The position numbers and the translations under genes were made by a program. The notes under the pieces are model-generated. The model did no database searches and was not told the DNA's origin. It saw only the letters and a list, made by a program, of their open reading frames with translations. A stretch of 64,000 bases of DNA. Source: Actinomycetes bacterium (GTDB taxonomy: Bacteria > Actinomycetota > Acidimicrobiia > Acidimicrobiales > RAAP-2). This document shows positions 55,760-63,492 of the stretch, in pieces (position 1 is the first letter of the stretch; every line of letters begins with the position of its first letter). The DNA lies in NCBI GenBank assembly GCA_021810205.1, contig JAJZJC010000002.1, forward strand, positions 1 through 64,000, given 5' to 3'.

Positions 55760-56832
55760 CGGTCCGCCTTCGACGAGTTCGACGGCTCGAAGGGCCACCG
55801 CGTGGCGCGCTCGTCGCCGCCACGTCGGGGTCGCCCACGGCGGCTGGTGCCCGCCGCGCCGACAGCAGCCGACACCGCGTCGCTCACCGCCCCGATCCCC
55901 GCCGCCCAGCTGGCTGCGAGTGGAGCGAAGAGCACGTCCACGTCGACGGCACGACCGCGGACCGCGCGCGCCATGGCCATCTGCGCCGCCTTCGCCTCGA
56001 TGGCCACGGTCTCGAGCGCCGCAGCGCCATCCGAGGCGCCGGCCACACCTGCCGCCTCGAGCCACGTGGCGAAGGAAGCGGCCAGCTCGGCATTGGCCCC
56101 GCACTGTCGCAGGGTGCCGAAGGCCCAGCGGTGGAAGGCGTCAAGCCCCTCCCGCTGAAGCCGGTCTAGGTCGTGGAGCACCCGCTCCGCCATCTGGATG
56201 ACCGGATTACCCTGGGCGCGACGGCTGAGATGTGCGGCAGCAAGCCTGATCGCCACGGCAGGGTCGGTGGCCCCGGGCGGTCGGCGCCTGCCCAGGCGGA
56301 CCTGGAGCGTGTATGGCGGCAGCACGTCTGGTGCCGGCGTTTCGGGCAGCAGGGTCTCGAAGTCCTCGCCGCGGAGCTCGTAGCAGCCGGCGTTGTGCAG
56401 GTACCGCAGGGATCGCCGCTCGGTATCGATGGACGTCACCATGAGCGTCGTCTTCTGATGGACCCGTCGATACGTGAGGCCCGCGGTGTCAGGAAGGCAC
56501 CATGCGTCTGCGTCGAACGCCACGAGGTTGCCCAGCGCGAGCTGCTCGACGACGTGCTCCCGCAACGGCCGCCAGACGTTCAGCTCGTCCGCCTCGATCC
56601 CATAGAGCGACGAGAGGGTCTCCTGGGGGTAGGTGAACATTCTCCACTGGTCCCCATCGAAGCCCGAGGCAAGCGTGAAGGAGAGCCCTGCAACCGGGTC
56701 GTAGCCGAGCGCGTGGAGCGCCTCGATCCACAGATCGGCGGCGCAGTTCGTCTCCGACCAGATGCGGTCCACGCCGTGCAGCCGGTGGGGTCGGTATCGA
56801 ACAGGGTCGAGACCGAAGACATCAGCTCGCAT
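55756..56832 (-). CDS. DUF1839-family protein
   Basis: This 358-residue protein matches the DUF1839 pattern: an N-terminal VFGLDPVRYRPHRLHG, then WSETNCAADLWIEALHALG, FDGDQWRMFTYPQETL, ADELNVWRPLREHV and LHNAGCYELRGEDFETL. From memory, this family accompanies amino acid:carrier-protein ligases, where it may transfer or release the carrier-bound aminoacyl group; this is inference. The C-terminal 80 residues are less conserved and Ala/Arg-rich. Its ATG follows the ligase stop by 18 bases and its stop overlaps the GH2 start. Confidence 0.83.
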   Translation of the reverse strand: MRADVFGLDPVRYRPHRLHGVDRIWSETNCAADLWIEALHALGYDPVAGLSFTLASGFDGDQWRMFTYPQETLSSLYGIEADELNVWRPLREHVVEQLALGNLVAFDADAWCLPDTAGLTYRRVHQKTTLMVTSIDTERRSLRYLHNAGCYELRGEDFETLLPETPAPDVLPPYTLQVRLGRRRPPGATDPAVAIRLAAAHLSRRAQGNPVIQMAERVLHDLDRLQREGLDAFHRWAFGTLRQCGANAELAASFATWLEAAGVAGASDGAAALETVAIEAKAAQMAMARAVRGRAVDVDVLFAPLAASWAAGIGAVSDAVSAAVGAAGTSRRGRPRRGGDERATRWPFEPSNSSKADR

Positions 56833-56850
56833 GCCGGTGATCTCCCTGTG

Positions 56851-57864
56851 TCAGGCTTGCGGGCCGGCCAGCCCGAGCTGGGCCCGCACGTAGAAGGGCC
56901 ACGATGCCGGGTCCAAGCCGTGGACGGCCAACATCGCGACCACGATGCGGTCGATGCCGAAGGCCACGCACGCGCTGTGCGCCACCTCTCCCGCAGCGGA
57001 ATGGATACCGAAGGACTTGCCGAAATGGTCCCGGTGACTGTTGGCGGACATGACCGCGGTCTCACCCTCGGTCCCCGGGATGGGAGTGACGCCCTCAATC
57101 TTCAACTGCTCCTCCAGCTGTCCGGCAGCGAGCACATTGCCCACGCGCCCGAAGAACGGGTCGGACGCCGGGACGGCCCGCATCGAGAGTCCGAGGCCCT
57201 CGAGCATGCGCAGGCCGCAAGCCAGCCCCTCCTCCCTGTGGTTCCACGCGCTCTCGGCACTCCCCACATGGACGATCTCGTGCATCACGAACGACTGCAG
57301 GCGAGCCGCGTTCACGCTCGGCTCGTGACGGAAACATGAGCTCTGGACGTCGAAGATCCTGCCGCCTTCGGGCAGTGTCCCGGTGCACAAGGGGTAGACG
57401 CCGTGGCACGCGGCGGAGCACAAGACGACGTCCGCCGGCTCGAGCAGGGCGGGCCAGTCCCCGTCGGACGCCACCCGCTGCAGGAGCTGCTTGTGCTCGG
57501 CATCACCGCCAGTGAAGACGTGCACCGACCCCATCAGGTCGGGGAACGACTCGAGGTAGTTGGTGTGGAGGAAGGTGGAGCGTGCCAGGACCGGGGGCAG
57601 GTGGACCCGCTGCGCCCCAAGATCCTGGCCCCACCGGCGCACCATGAGGCCGACACCGTCGGCCACGTCCTGGTAGACGCCGGAGCGTCCGTAGAGCCCG
57701 AGGACCCCGGTCGGCACGAGCAGGCCGGCTTTCAGCATCTTGTCGACGAGCGAGGAGTGCCCCGCGACCGGGGCTCGGGGGTCGGAAGGTGCGACCAGCG
57801 TGCCGGGGTACCCGGTCGTGGCCTCCTCGGCGTAGTGCACGTGGGTCTGGACCATTACTGTCAC
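56851..57864 (-). CDS. Amino acid:[acyl-carrier-protein] ligase (SerRS-like)
   Basis: This 337-residue class II aminoacyl-tRNA-synthetase-like protein without a tRNA-binding arm is the hallmark of the bacterial aa:CP ligases. Motif 2 is RHEPSVNAARLQSFVMHEIV and motif 3 ACVAFGIDRIVVAML. The zinc ligands expected for the family appear as a Cys in CSAACHG, the Glu of RHEPS and the Cys of SACVAFGIDR. It activates a small amino acid (glycine or alanine in the characterised cases) and loads it onto the carrier protein encoded two genes upstream. Its start overlaps the dehydrogenase stop as ATGA. Confidence 0.9.
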   Translation of the reverse strand: MTVMVQTHVHYAEEATTGYPGTLVAPSDPRAPVAGHSSLVDKMLKAGLLVPTGVLGLYGRSGVYQDVADGVGLMVRRWGQDLGAQRVHLPPVLARSTFLHTNYLESFPDLMGSVHVFTGGDAEHKQLLQRVASDGDWPALLEPADVVLCSAACHGVYPLCTGTLPEGGRIFDVQSSCFRHEPSVNAARLQSFVMHEIVHVGSAESAWNHREEGLACGLRMLEGLGLSMRAVPASDPFFGRVGNVLAAGQLEEQLKIEGVTPIPGTEGETAVMSANSHRDHFGKSFGIHSAAGEVAHSACVAFGIDRIVVAMLAVHGLDPASWPFYVRAQLGLAGPQA

Positions 57865-59093
57865 GGCTTTCCTTCATGTCGGTCGTTCTCGATTGGATCC
57901 CTGGAGAGGAGGAGCAGCTGGGCGTTGTCTCCGAGAATGCGGTCGTTGCTCACCATGAGCTCGGCACTATGGGCGTCGCGAAGCTGCCGACCCAGGCTGA
58001 ACGGGGTCCCTTCGCGATACCCGTCCATGCCGCAAACGGCCAGCGCGCCGCTCACCACTTCGACGACCAGCTTCGACGCCCCGAGCTTGAGGGCGTTCAG
58101 GGTGACCGCATCACCGACGCCCTCCGCCCGACGCCCTCCCGCGTCCTCGTCGTAGCGGGCGAGAGTCGCGGACACGAGCCCGTCGAGCTGGTGGAAGACC
58201 ACGTCGAGCTCGGCGAGCCGACGAGCCCCCGGCGGCACGGTGCCTGGTTCGTGGCGTGCCTTTCTTCGAACGAACGCACTGGCCTTGGACACCGCGGCGT
58301 CGGCGATCCCGAGCCAGACGTGGCTCCACAGGATGTGGGAGTACGGCAGCATCGTCTCGGCTGCCACATCGGCGAACGGGTCGTCGACGATCATTGTCAA
58401 CGGGCCGGCGGCACGGAGCATGAAACCGGGGCTGCACGTGCCCCGCAGTCCCAGCGTGTCCCACTGGCCCGTCTGCTCGAGCAGGACGTCCGGCCGAACG
58501 CACGCCGCGAGCACCTGGTCTCCTGGAGCACTTTCGGGCGTGCGTCGAGCCGTGACCAGCACCGCATCGGCGGACGCCCCGTAGGAGACCACCGGCGCCC
58601 GCTTCTCCAGCACGAAGCGTCCGTTCTCGGCGTGCACGGCGCAGCTGCTCTCGCGCAGCCTCCCACCGCTGCCGGCCTCGGTGGTCGCCGAGGCCAGAAG
58701 GAGCTGACGGCCCGCGACGTCGGCCAGAAAGCGAAGCAAGCCAGGCGATCGGCCGTGACGCACGAGGCACGCCACCTGAAGGTGATGCATCGCCAGGATC
58801 ATGGCACTCGACGCGCAGTAGCGAGCCAGCGCACGCACGCCTGCGCCGGCCTCGCCGAGCGTCGCGCCCCTCCCTCCAAGCCCCTCGGGGACAAGAGCCC
58901 CGAGGACGCCGGCTTCTTTCAGCGCGTCGAAGGCCTCGATCGGGAACCGGGCGGACCGGTCGACGTCGTCGGCGTGGGCAGCAGCCACGTCACGTCCGAT
59001 CCTCCTCACGGACTGCAGGAGGGTAGGAGCTTGGACCTCCGCGGCGACCGACGTGGCATCTGCCGCTGCGTCCTGCACGACTGAGACGGTCAT
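57861..59093 (-). CDS. Acyl-CoA dehydrogenase-family flavoprotein
   Basis: This 410-residue protein starts with an N-terminal helical domain (VRRIGRDVAAAHADDVDRSA; LVPEGLGGRGATLGEAG) and the flavin beta domain (LASATTEAGSGGRLRES; RFVLEKRAPVVSYGASADA), as in acyl-CoA dehydrogenases acting on carrier- or CoA-bound substrates. The usual catalytic Glu of the C-terminal domain is not obvious to me. Sandwiched between the carrier protein and the ligase, it probably oxidises the carrier-bound group. It overlaps both neighbours by four bases. Confidence 0.86.
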   Translation of the reverse strand: MTVSVVQDAAADATSVAAEVQAPTLLQSVRRIGRDVAAAHADDVDRSARFPIEAFDALKEAGVLGALVPEGLGGRGATLGEAGAGVRALARYCASSAMILAMHHLQVACLVRHGRSPGLLRFLADVAGRQLLLASATTEAGSGGRLRESSCAVHAENGRFVLEKRAPVVSYGASADAVLVTARRTPESAPGDQVLAACVRPDVLLEQTGQWDTLGLRGTCSPGFMLRAAGPLTMIVDDPFADVAAETMLPYSHILWSHVWLGIADAAVSKASAFVRRKARHEPGTVPPGARRLAELDVVFHQLDGLVSATLARYDEDAGGRRAEGVGDAVTLNALKLGASKLVVEVVSGALAVCGMDGYREGTPFSLGRQLRDAHSAELMVSNDRILGDNAQLLLLSRDPIENDRHEGKP

Positions 59094-59359
59094 GCCGGTA
59101 CTTCCATCGTCTCGAGCGCGCCGAGCGCTCGCCGAAGCGCGCTGATCGACGAGAACGTGCTCTTTCGCAGCATCGCCTCTGGAAACTCCACGTCGAAGGC
59201 GTCCTCCAGTGCGAGCATGACGTTCACGCTGGCATGGGAGGTCATCCCCGCCTGGAACAGGTCGTCGTCGTCGGAAAGGCGCTCCACGTGCACCGGCAGG
59301 CGGCCATGCTCGGCCAGTACGCCACGTATGCGTTGCGTCAGCTCGTCCGTCTTGCTCAT
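59090..59359 (-). CDS. Acyl carrier protein (internal start)
   Basis: This 89-residue carrier domain starts at ATG 59359 with GAGGAG 7 bases upstream, a strong internal ribosome-binding site. MSKTDELTQRIRGVLAEHG begins the ACP fold, and LFQAGMTSHASVNVMLALED contains the Ser (MTSHAS) that would carry phosphopantetheine; the canonical DSL reads TSH, as in carrier proteins of aa:CP-ligase systems. It ends with EFPEAMLRKSTFSSISAL. The stop overlaps the dehydrogenase start by four bases. It is probably loaded by the ligase encoded downstream. Confidence 0.85.
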   Translation of the reverse strand: MSKTDELTQRIRGVLAEHGRLPVHVERLSDDDDLFQAGMTSHASVNVMLALEDAFDVEFPEAMLRKSTFSSISALRRALGALETMEVPA

Positions 59360-59854
59360 CGATGTGCTCCTCGGGTGTTGGTTCGATCGATCGTGAGGGG
59401 AGGTCTCAGGAGCTCCTGGGCATGCCTTCTTCGCTGGCCGGTCGCAGACGGCCACCACCACGGCGAGCGCGATCCCTGATTCATGGCTGAGGCTCACGCT
59501 CATGCGGCCGGTCCCGCGTCGGGCGGCGAGCGAGGCAGCCCGGTCGTGCAGGCGTATGCGGCAGGCGCCGTTGGATCGACGCACCACCTCGATGTCGCGC
59601 CATTGTGGCCGGGCCCCATGCGGCTCGAGCACCTTCAGGACCGCTTCTTTGGCCGCGAAGCGAGCCGCCAGTGACGCGGCAGCGCCAGGACCGTGGCCGC
59701 AGCTTGCAATCTCCTGCTTGGTGAACAGGCGCTCGACATAGCGATCCCCGAACAGTGCGACGGACTTGGCGACGTCCGTGACCGCCGTGACGTCGACGCC
59801 GACCCTGACGTCGCCGAGCGTGCCGTCGGTGGCCCGAAGACCGAGCTCAGGCAT
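59090..59854 (-). CDS. Holo-ACP synthase in frame with an acyl carrier protein
   Basis: One open frame of 254 residues starts at ATG 59854, inside the last codons of the flippase gene. Residues 15-130 are an AcpS-type 4'-phosphopantetheinyl transferase (VGVDVTAVTDVAKSVALFG, LFTKQEIASCG, AARFAAKEAVLKVLEP, VSLSHESGIALAVVVA). A linker of about 30 residues (PGAPETSPHDRSNQHPRST) joins it without a stop to the carrier protein. It may be made as a fusion, as two proteins, or as both. AcpS would load the pantetheine arm onto the same or a neighbouring carrier. Confidence 0.82.
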   Translation of the reverse strand: MPELGLRATDGTLGDVRVGVDVTAVTDVAKSVALFGDRYVERLFTKQEIASCGHGPGAAASLAARFAAKEAVLKVLEPHGARPQWRDIEVVRRSNGACRIRLHDRAASLAARRGTGRMSVSLSHESGIALAVVVAVCDRPAKKACPGAPETSPHDRSNQHPRSTSMSKTDELTQRIRGVLAEHGRLPVHVERLSDDDDLFQAGMTSHASVNVMLALEDAFDVEFPEAMLRKSTFSSISALRRALGALETMEVPA

Positions 59855-62144
59855 CCAGGCCTCCCAGTACCCGTCGGAGCAGATCGTCGGCGTTCTGATC
59901 GCACGGAAGAGACACGACCAGGTGCTCGGCTCGTGCGGTCCATGGGGTGGACCCCACGGGGATTCCCTCATCTGCCAAGGCGGCGAGCGCCGCTCCCTCG
60001 AGGTGCGCTGCCACTCGAGCACCGTCTTCAGCGGGGTCGGCGAACACCACCACCACCGCCACGAAGAGCGACGACCCGACGCGTGCGAGCAGGTCGTCGA
60101 ACCGCAGCTCGGCTCGGAGCCTCTTCGCCACCGTCGCCAAGAGCTCCTCGGGCGCGCTAGCTGCGCGCCCATGAACGGCCGTCGCACCGCGCCGAACCTC
60201 GATGCCGACCAGCGCCACGGACCAGCCCGGTTGGTGCACCGCCCCGAGCAGTCGCCCAATCCGCGCCAGCAGCACCGCACCGGTCGCGAGCCCCGTGACC
60301 GGATCGGTGTCGGCCAGGAATCGCGCGGCCGCGTCGTGGCTCCTCGCGTCGCGAGGGATGGGGCCGACGCCGGCTCCCATCTGCGTCCATGACGCCCTTG
60401 GAGCGCCCGGGAGGCCGGAGGATGGCTCTCCAGAGGCATGCCCCAAGAGCGTGGCGGCGCGCTCGGCTGCGCGAGAGCTTGCAGAGTCAGCGACGACGCC
60501 GGACCGCACATCGAGCGCGTCGAGCAATGAGAACCTCTGCACGGTCGCAGTACGGGGGGCGATCGCTCCATTCGCCGCCATCTCAGCGCCTCGGATCCGA
60601 GGTCCGCTGATCGCGAGGACGACTTGCGCCGGTGTGAGCACCGGTTGCGGGGCGACCGAGCCCCTGTCGGGCGCAGGCGTGCCCTTCTCGCGCGATCGCC
60701 GAACGATGGTTGTCCAGGCTGTCGATATCAGGCGCCACAGCTCTGCTCGCGTCGAACGGACGGCAAACAGCGCGAGCGTCGGGGCGAGCAGCAGGAAGCC
60801 CCACCGGATCGGGACGAGAGGAATGAACATGGGAGACGCGAGTGCGACAAGTGGAAGGATGAGCCGCCGGTATTCGAGCGGGATCAGTCGCTGCGCCGCG
60901 ACGTGCGTATTGATCGTGGAGGCCACGGCAGCGAGCGCGGCGATCCCGTACCCGATGAGCCCAAGCTCTCGCACAGCCACCAGCGCGACGAGGCTCACGA
61001 TCACCAGCTCGAGCACACTCGTGATGGCGGGCGCGCCGTTCCTTCCGTAGGCATACAGAACGGTCCGCTGGGCCGTGGCCGGGACTCTGAGCGTCGCCCA
61101 GAGGGCCAGCAGCACGTACAGGGGCAGCGCGGGGAGCCAGACGCGCCCGAAGCCAACGAGGATGGCCCAGTGCGCGAACAGGCCGAAGACGACGAACGGG
61201 AGTGCCGAGATAACCAGCAGTAGCAGCGTGCCCTCTTCCAGCGCCGCCGCGAGACGACCCGACTTGGACTCGCTCGCCCGCGAGATGGCCGCCAGCCCGA
61301 TGCGATGCACGCCCCGGTCGGTGAAGTTCATCGTCAAGACGAGCCGTTGGGCGAAGTTCACCAAGCCGACGCCAGCTGCGCCCGCGAAGGTGCCGACGAT
61401 CATCGTGAGGATTGCCGAACGTACCCCCGCCACCCACGTCGTGACGGAGAAGGTCCTCCCGTGCACGATCAGTTCGCGCGCCGTGCGGTTCGACCACGCA
61501 AGCCGGGGCCAGAGCCCCGAGAGCGCCATGCTCCCGACGAGGAGCCAGCTCTGCCAGGCGAAGAAGCCCGCGATCAGCGACCAAGGTCCTGCCCCCATCA
61601 CGGCGAGGGGCACCGCCGTGCCGTACAGCACCACATCTCCGCCGAGCTCCAGGAGGCCCAACTGCCGAAATGCGAACCTTCGCTCGAGACGCGCCTGCAT
61701 CGGCGCCCAGAGAATGTTGACGGGCACGCTCAAGAGCAGCACCCGCATCGGAGGCACGACGCCATGGGGTCGGAGCAGCGGGCCGACGAGGTACGAGATG
61801 CCCATTCCCGCAGCCACGACAACGCCAGAGGCAACGAGCAACGTCGTGAACACCTCGTCGTAGCGTCGCCGCGGCAGGGGTCCTGGCTGGCGGATGAGGA
61901 AGACCTCTGCGCCCATCTGCGCGAGGGTCGCGGGGAGCACGACGTATGCAGCTGCCGCGCTGTAGAGCCCGAAGTCCGACGGTCCGATCCTCCGCATCAC
62001 AAGCACCAGGCCGAGCAGTCGGATGCCGACCCCCAGCACTTCGCGCCCCGTCAGGTACGCCGCGCTGCGGATAGCCGTCTCCCGCAAGGAGCTGGGCGTC
62101 TCCAGCTCCCTTCCTCTCCCACCACCACGCGCTCGGCCCAACAT
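59847..62144 (-). CDS. Wzx-type polysaccharide flippase fused to degenerate GGDEF domain
   Basis: This is a 765-residue protein. Residues 25-490 are a multi-pass exporter of the MATE/polysaccharide-transport type (ETAIRSAAYLTGREVLGVGI, RIGPSDFGLYSAAAAYVVLP), which flips lipid-linked glycan units across the membrane. After a polar linker, residues 610-765 form a GGDEF-type domain starting DTDPVTGLATGAVLLARIG. The signature reads RFDDLLARVGSSLF: RxxD is kept and GGDEF lost, and the GTP-binding motif is missing. I infer that c-di-GMP binding regulates export. It starts 17 bases after the GAF/degenerate-GGDEF gene. Confidence 0.85.
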   Translation of the reverse strand: MLGRARGGGRGRELETPSSLRETAIRSAAYLTGREVLGVGIRLLGLVLVMRRIGPSDFGLYSAAAAYVVLPATLAQMGAEVFLIRQPGPLPRRRYDEVFTTLLVASGVVVAAGMGISYLVGPLLRPHGVVPPMRVLLLSVPVNILWAPMQARLERRFAFRQLGLLELGGDVVLYGTAVPLAVMGAGPWSLIAGFFAWQSWLLVGSMALSGLWPRLAWSNRTARELIVHGRTFSVTTWVAGVRSAILTMIVGTFAGAAGVGLVNFAQRLVLTMNFTDRGVHRIGLAAISRASESKSGRLAAALEEGTLLLLVISALPFVVFGLFAHWAILVGFGRVWLPALPLYVLLALWATLRVPATAQRTVLYAYGRNGAPAITSVLELVIVSLVALVAVRELGLIGYGIAALAAVASTINTHVAAQRLIPLEYRRLILPLVALASPMFIPLVPIRWGFLLLAPTLALFAVRSTRAELWRLISTAWTTIVRRSREKGTPAPDRGSVAPQPVLTPAQVVLAISGPRIRGAEMAANGAIAPRTATVQRFSLLDALDVRSGVVADSASSRAAERAATLLGHASGEPSSGLPGAPRASWTQMGAGVGPIPRDARSHDAAARFLADTDPVTGLATGAVLLARIGRLLGAVHQPGWSVALVGIEVRRGATAVHGRAASAPEELLATVAKRLRAELRFDDLLARVGSSLFVAVVVVFADPAEDGARVAAHLEGAALAALADEGIPVGSTPWTARAEHLVVSLPCDQNADDLLRRVLGGLDA

Positions 62145-62161
62145 CTCGACCCTGCTCCGGT

Positions 62162-63376
62162 TCAGCCCGCACGAAGCTTCACCACCGCGGCACGAAGCAG
62201 CTCGTCTGCGTCCTGCCCGCCGTTGAGCGGCGCGACAGCATGCGCCGCGTGGACGCGCGCACCGGCGATCCTCGCGACCGCAGCCCGCGCCTGCCCAGAC
62301 ACATGATCCTCCACCTGCGCCGCGGTCGCGCCTCCGGGGGCGAGCGGCACCACGGCGACGAACGACAGCTCGCCGATGCGCGCCACTGGATCGTCGAAGC
62401 GCAGGCCTGTCCGTATCGACCGAACCACGTCGGTGACGCGATCCGCCGACGGATCCTCCACTCCCTCGATCTCCACGGCCACCGCGGCAAGGGAGCCGCT
62501 CATCGACGACCCTGCGCCGAGCAGCCTGCCAGCTCTCCCGAGAAGGGCACCGAGCGGGACCAGCCCGTCGATCTCCTCCTCTTCGACCAGGAGGGAACGA
62601 AAGGAGTCCTCTTGACGCGCGCGCGCGGGCTCGTCGTGTCCCGGCGCTCTGTCGCCGGCCTGCAAATCGACGGCGCGAAGGCTCGCTGATCGGCGATCAC
62701 CGGTGCTGCCTTTGCTGCCTTCCCGCACCGGGAACGCCGGGAACGCACCGGCGCCCGCGGGCAACCCGTCACGCCACCGTGCGACCGCGGCGCCGGGGAC
62801 GTCGCCGCCGATCGCCGCTGAAGCGGGCCGGGATCCGGCGTCGTCCTCGGATGCTCCCTCACCCCGAGGCGCAGGCTCCTGCGGCATCGGCATTGCGTCG
62901 AGTGCCGGCTCCGACGCCGTCTTGGTGTCGGTCTCAGTCGCGCGAATCAGCCGGTTGCGCACCGCGCGACGCGCCTGGACGTACGAGGTCATCCGCCGAG
63001 CGATCCTGGAGAGCAGCTCGAGCTCGGGCATCCCGAACGTCCTGCCGCTCGGATCGACGGCGCCCAAGATTCCCGCGAGTTGATCCTGCCCATTGACCGC
63101 GACAGGCACAGCGACGACCGCCAAGCGCTCATCGCCGATCTGCATGGTGCGCACGACGGCCTTGCCACGCCCGAGGCCAGGATCATGCCAGAGCTGGCGG
63201 ATGAGGCAGTCCACCGTCGACTCTTCTACTGCGCCCGGCTCGGCGGAGACGGGGTAAACAAGAGAAGCAAACGAGTCGGCGGACTGCGCGAGTGCCACGA
63301 ACGACGAGGCACTCTGGCAACCGCTCCGCGCAATCCGGAGCAGGTTGATCGTCCCCCCACTCAGTCGCTGTTCCAT
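62162..63376 (-). CDS. GAF + degenerate GGDEF protein with RxxD I-site (PelD-like layout)
   Basis: This protein of about 404 residues starts at ATG 63376 with GGGGAG upstream. Residues 10-140 form a GAF-like sensor (IARSGCQSASSFVALAQ; SGRTFGMPELELLSRIARRM), with a disordered middle of about 110 residues and a C-terminal GGDEF-type domain whose signature reads RFDDPVARIGELSF. RxxD is intact and GGDEF lost. The layout resembles the c-di-GMP receptor PelD, but no relation is proven and no membrane segments are present. As first gene of the flippase operon it is the likely c-di-GMP sensor of export. Confidence 0.82.
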   Translation of the reverse strand: MEQRLSGGTINLLRIARSGCQSASSFVALAQSADSFASLVYPVSAEPGAVEESTVDCLIRQLWHDPGLGRGKAVVRTMQIGDERLAVVAVPVAVNGQDQLAGILGAVDPSGRTFGMPELELLSRIARRMTSYVQARRAVRNRLIRATETDTKTASEPALDAMPMPQEPAPRGEGASEDDAGSRPASAAIGGDVPGAAVARWRDGLPAGAGAFPAFPVREGSKGSTGDRRSASLRAVDLQAGDRAPGHDEPARARQEDSFRSLLVEEEEIDGLVPLGALLGRAGRLLGAGSSMSGSLAAVAVEIEGVEDPSADRVTDVVRSIRTGLRFDDPVARIGELSFVAVVPLAPGGATAAQVEDHVSGQARAAVARIAGARVHAAHAVAPLNGGQDADELLRAAVVKLRAG

Positions 63377-63419
63377 CTCTTCGTGCTCCCCGCTCCCTCG
63401 TTTGGCTACTCCGTCGTTC

Positions 63420-63443
63420 GGCCACCCTCTCGTTGGGGTGGCC
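63420..63443. terminator. Inverted repeat between glycoside hydrolase and GAF gene
   Basis: GGCCACCC and GGGTGGCC form an 8-bp hairpin around 8 bases. It lies between the stop of the glycoside hydrolase gene and the start of the GAF gene. It could be a terminator of the former or a leader structure of the latter. Confidence 0.5.
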
Positions 63444-63492
63444 TTTGCCAGAGCTCGTCCGACTACCGGGTCAACGATACGAAACGGCCGTC

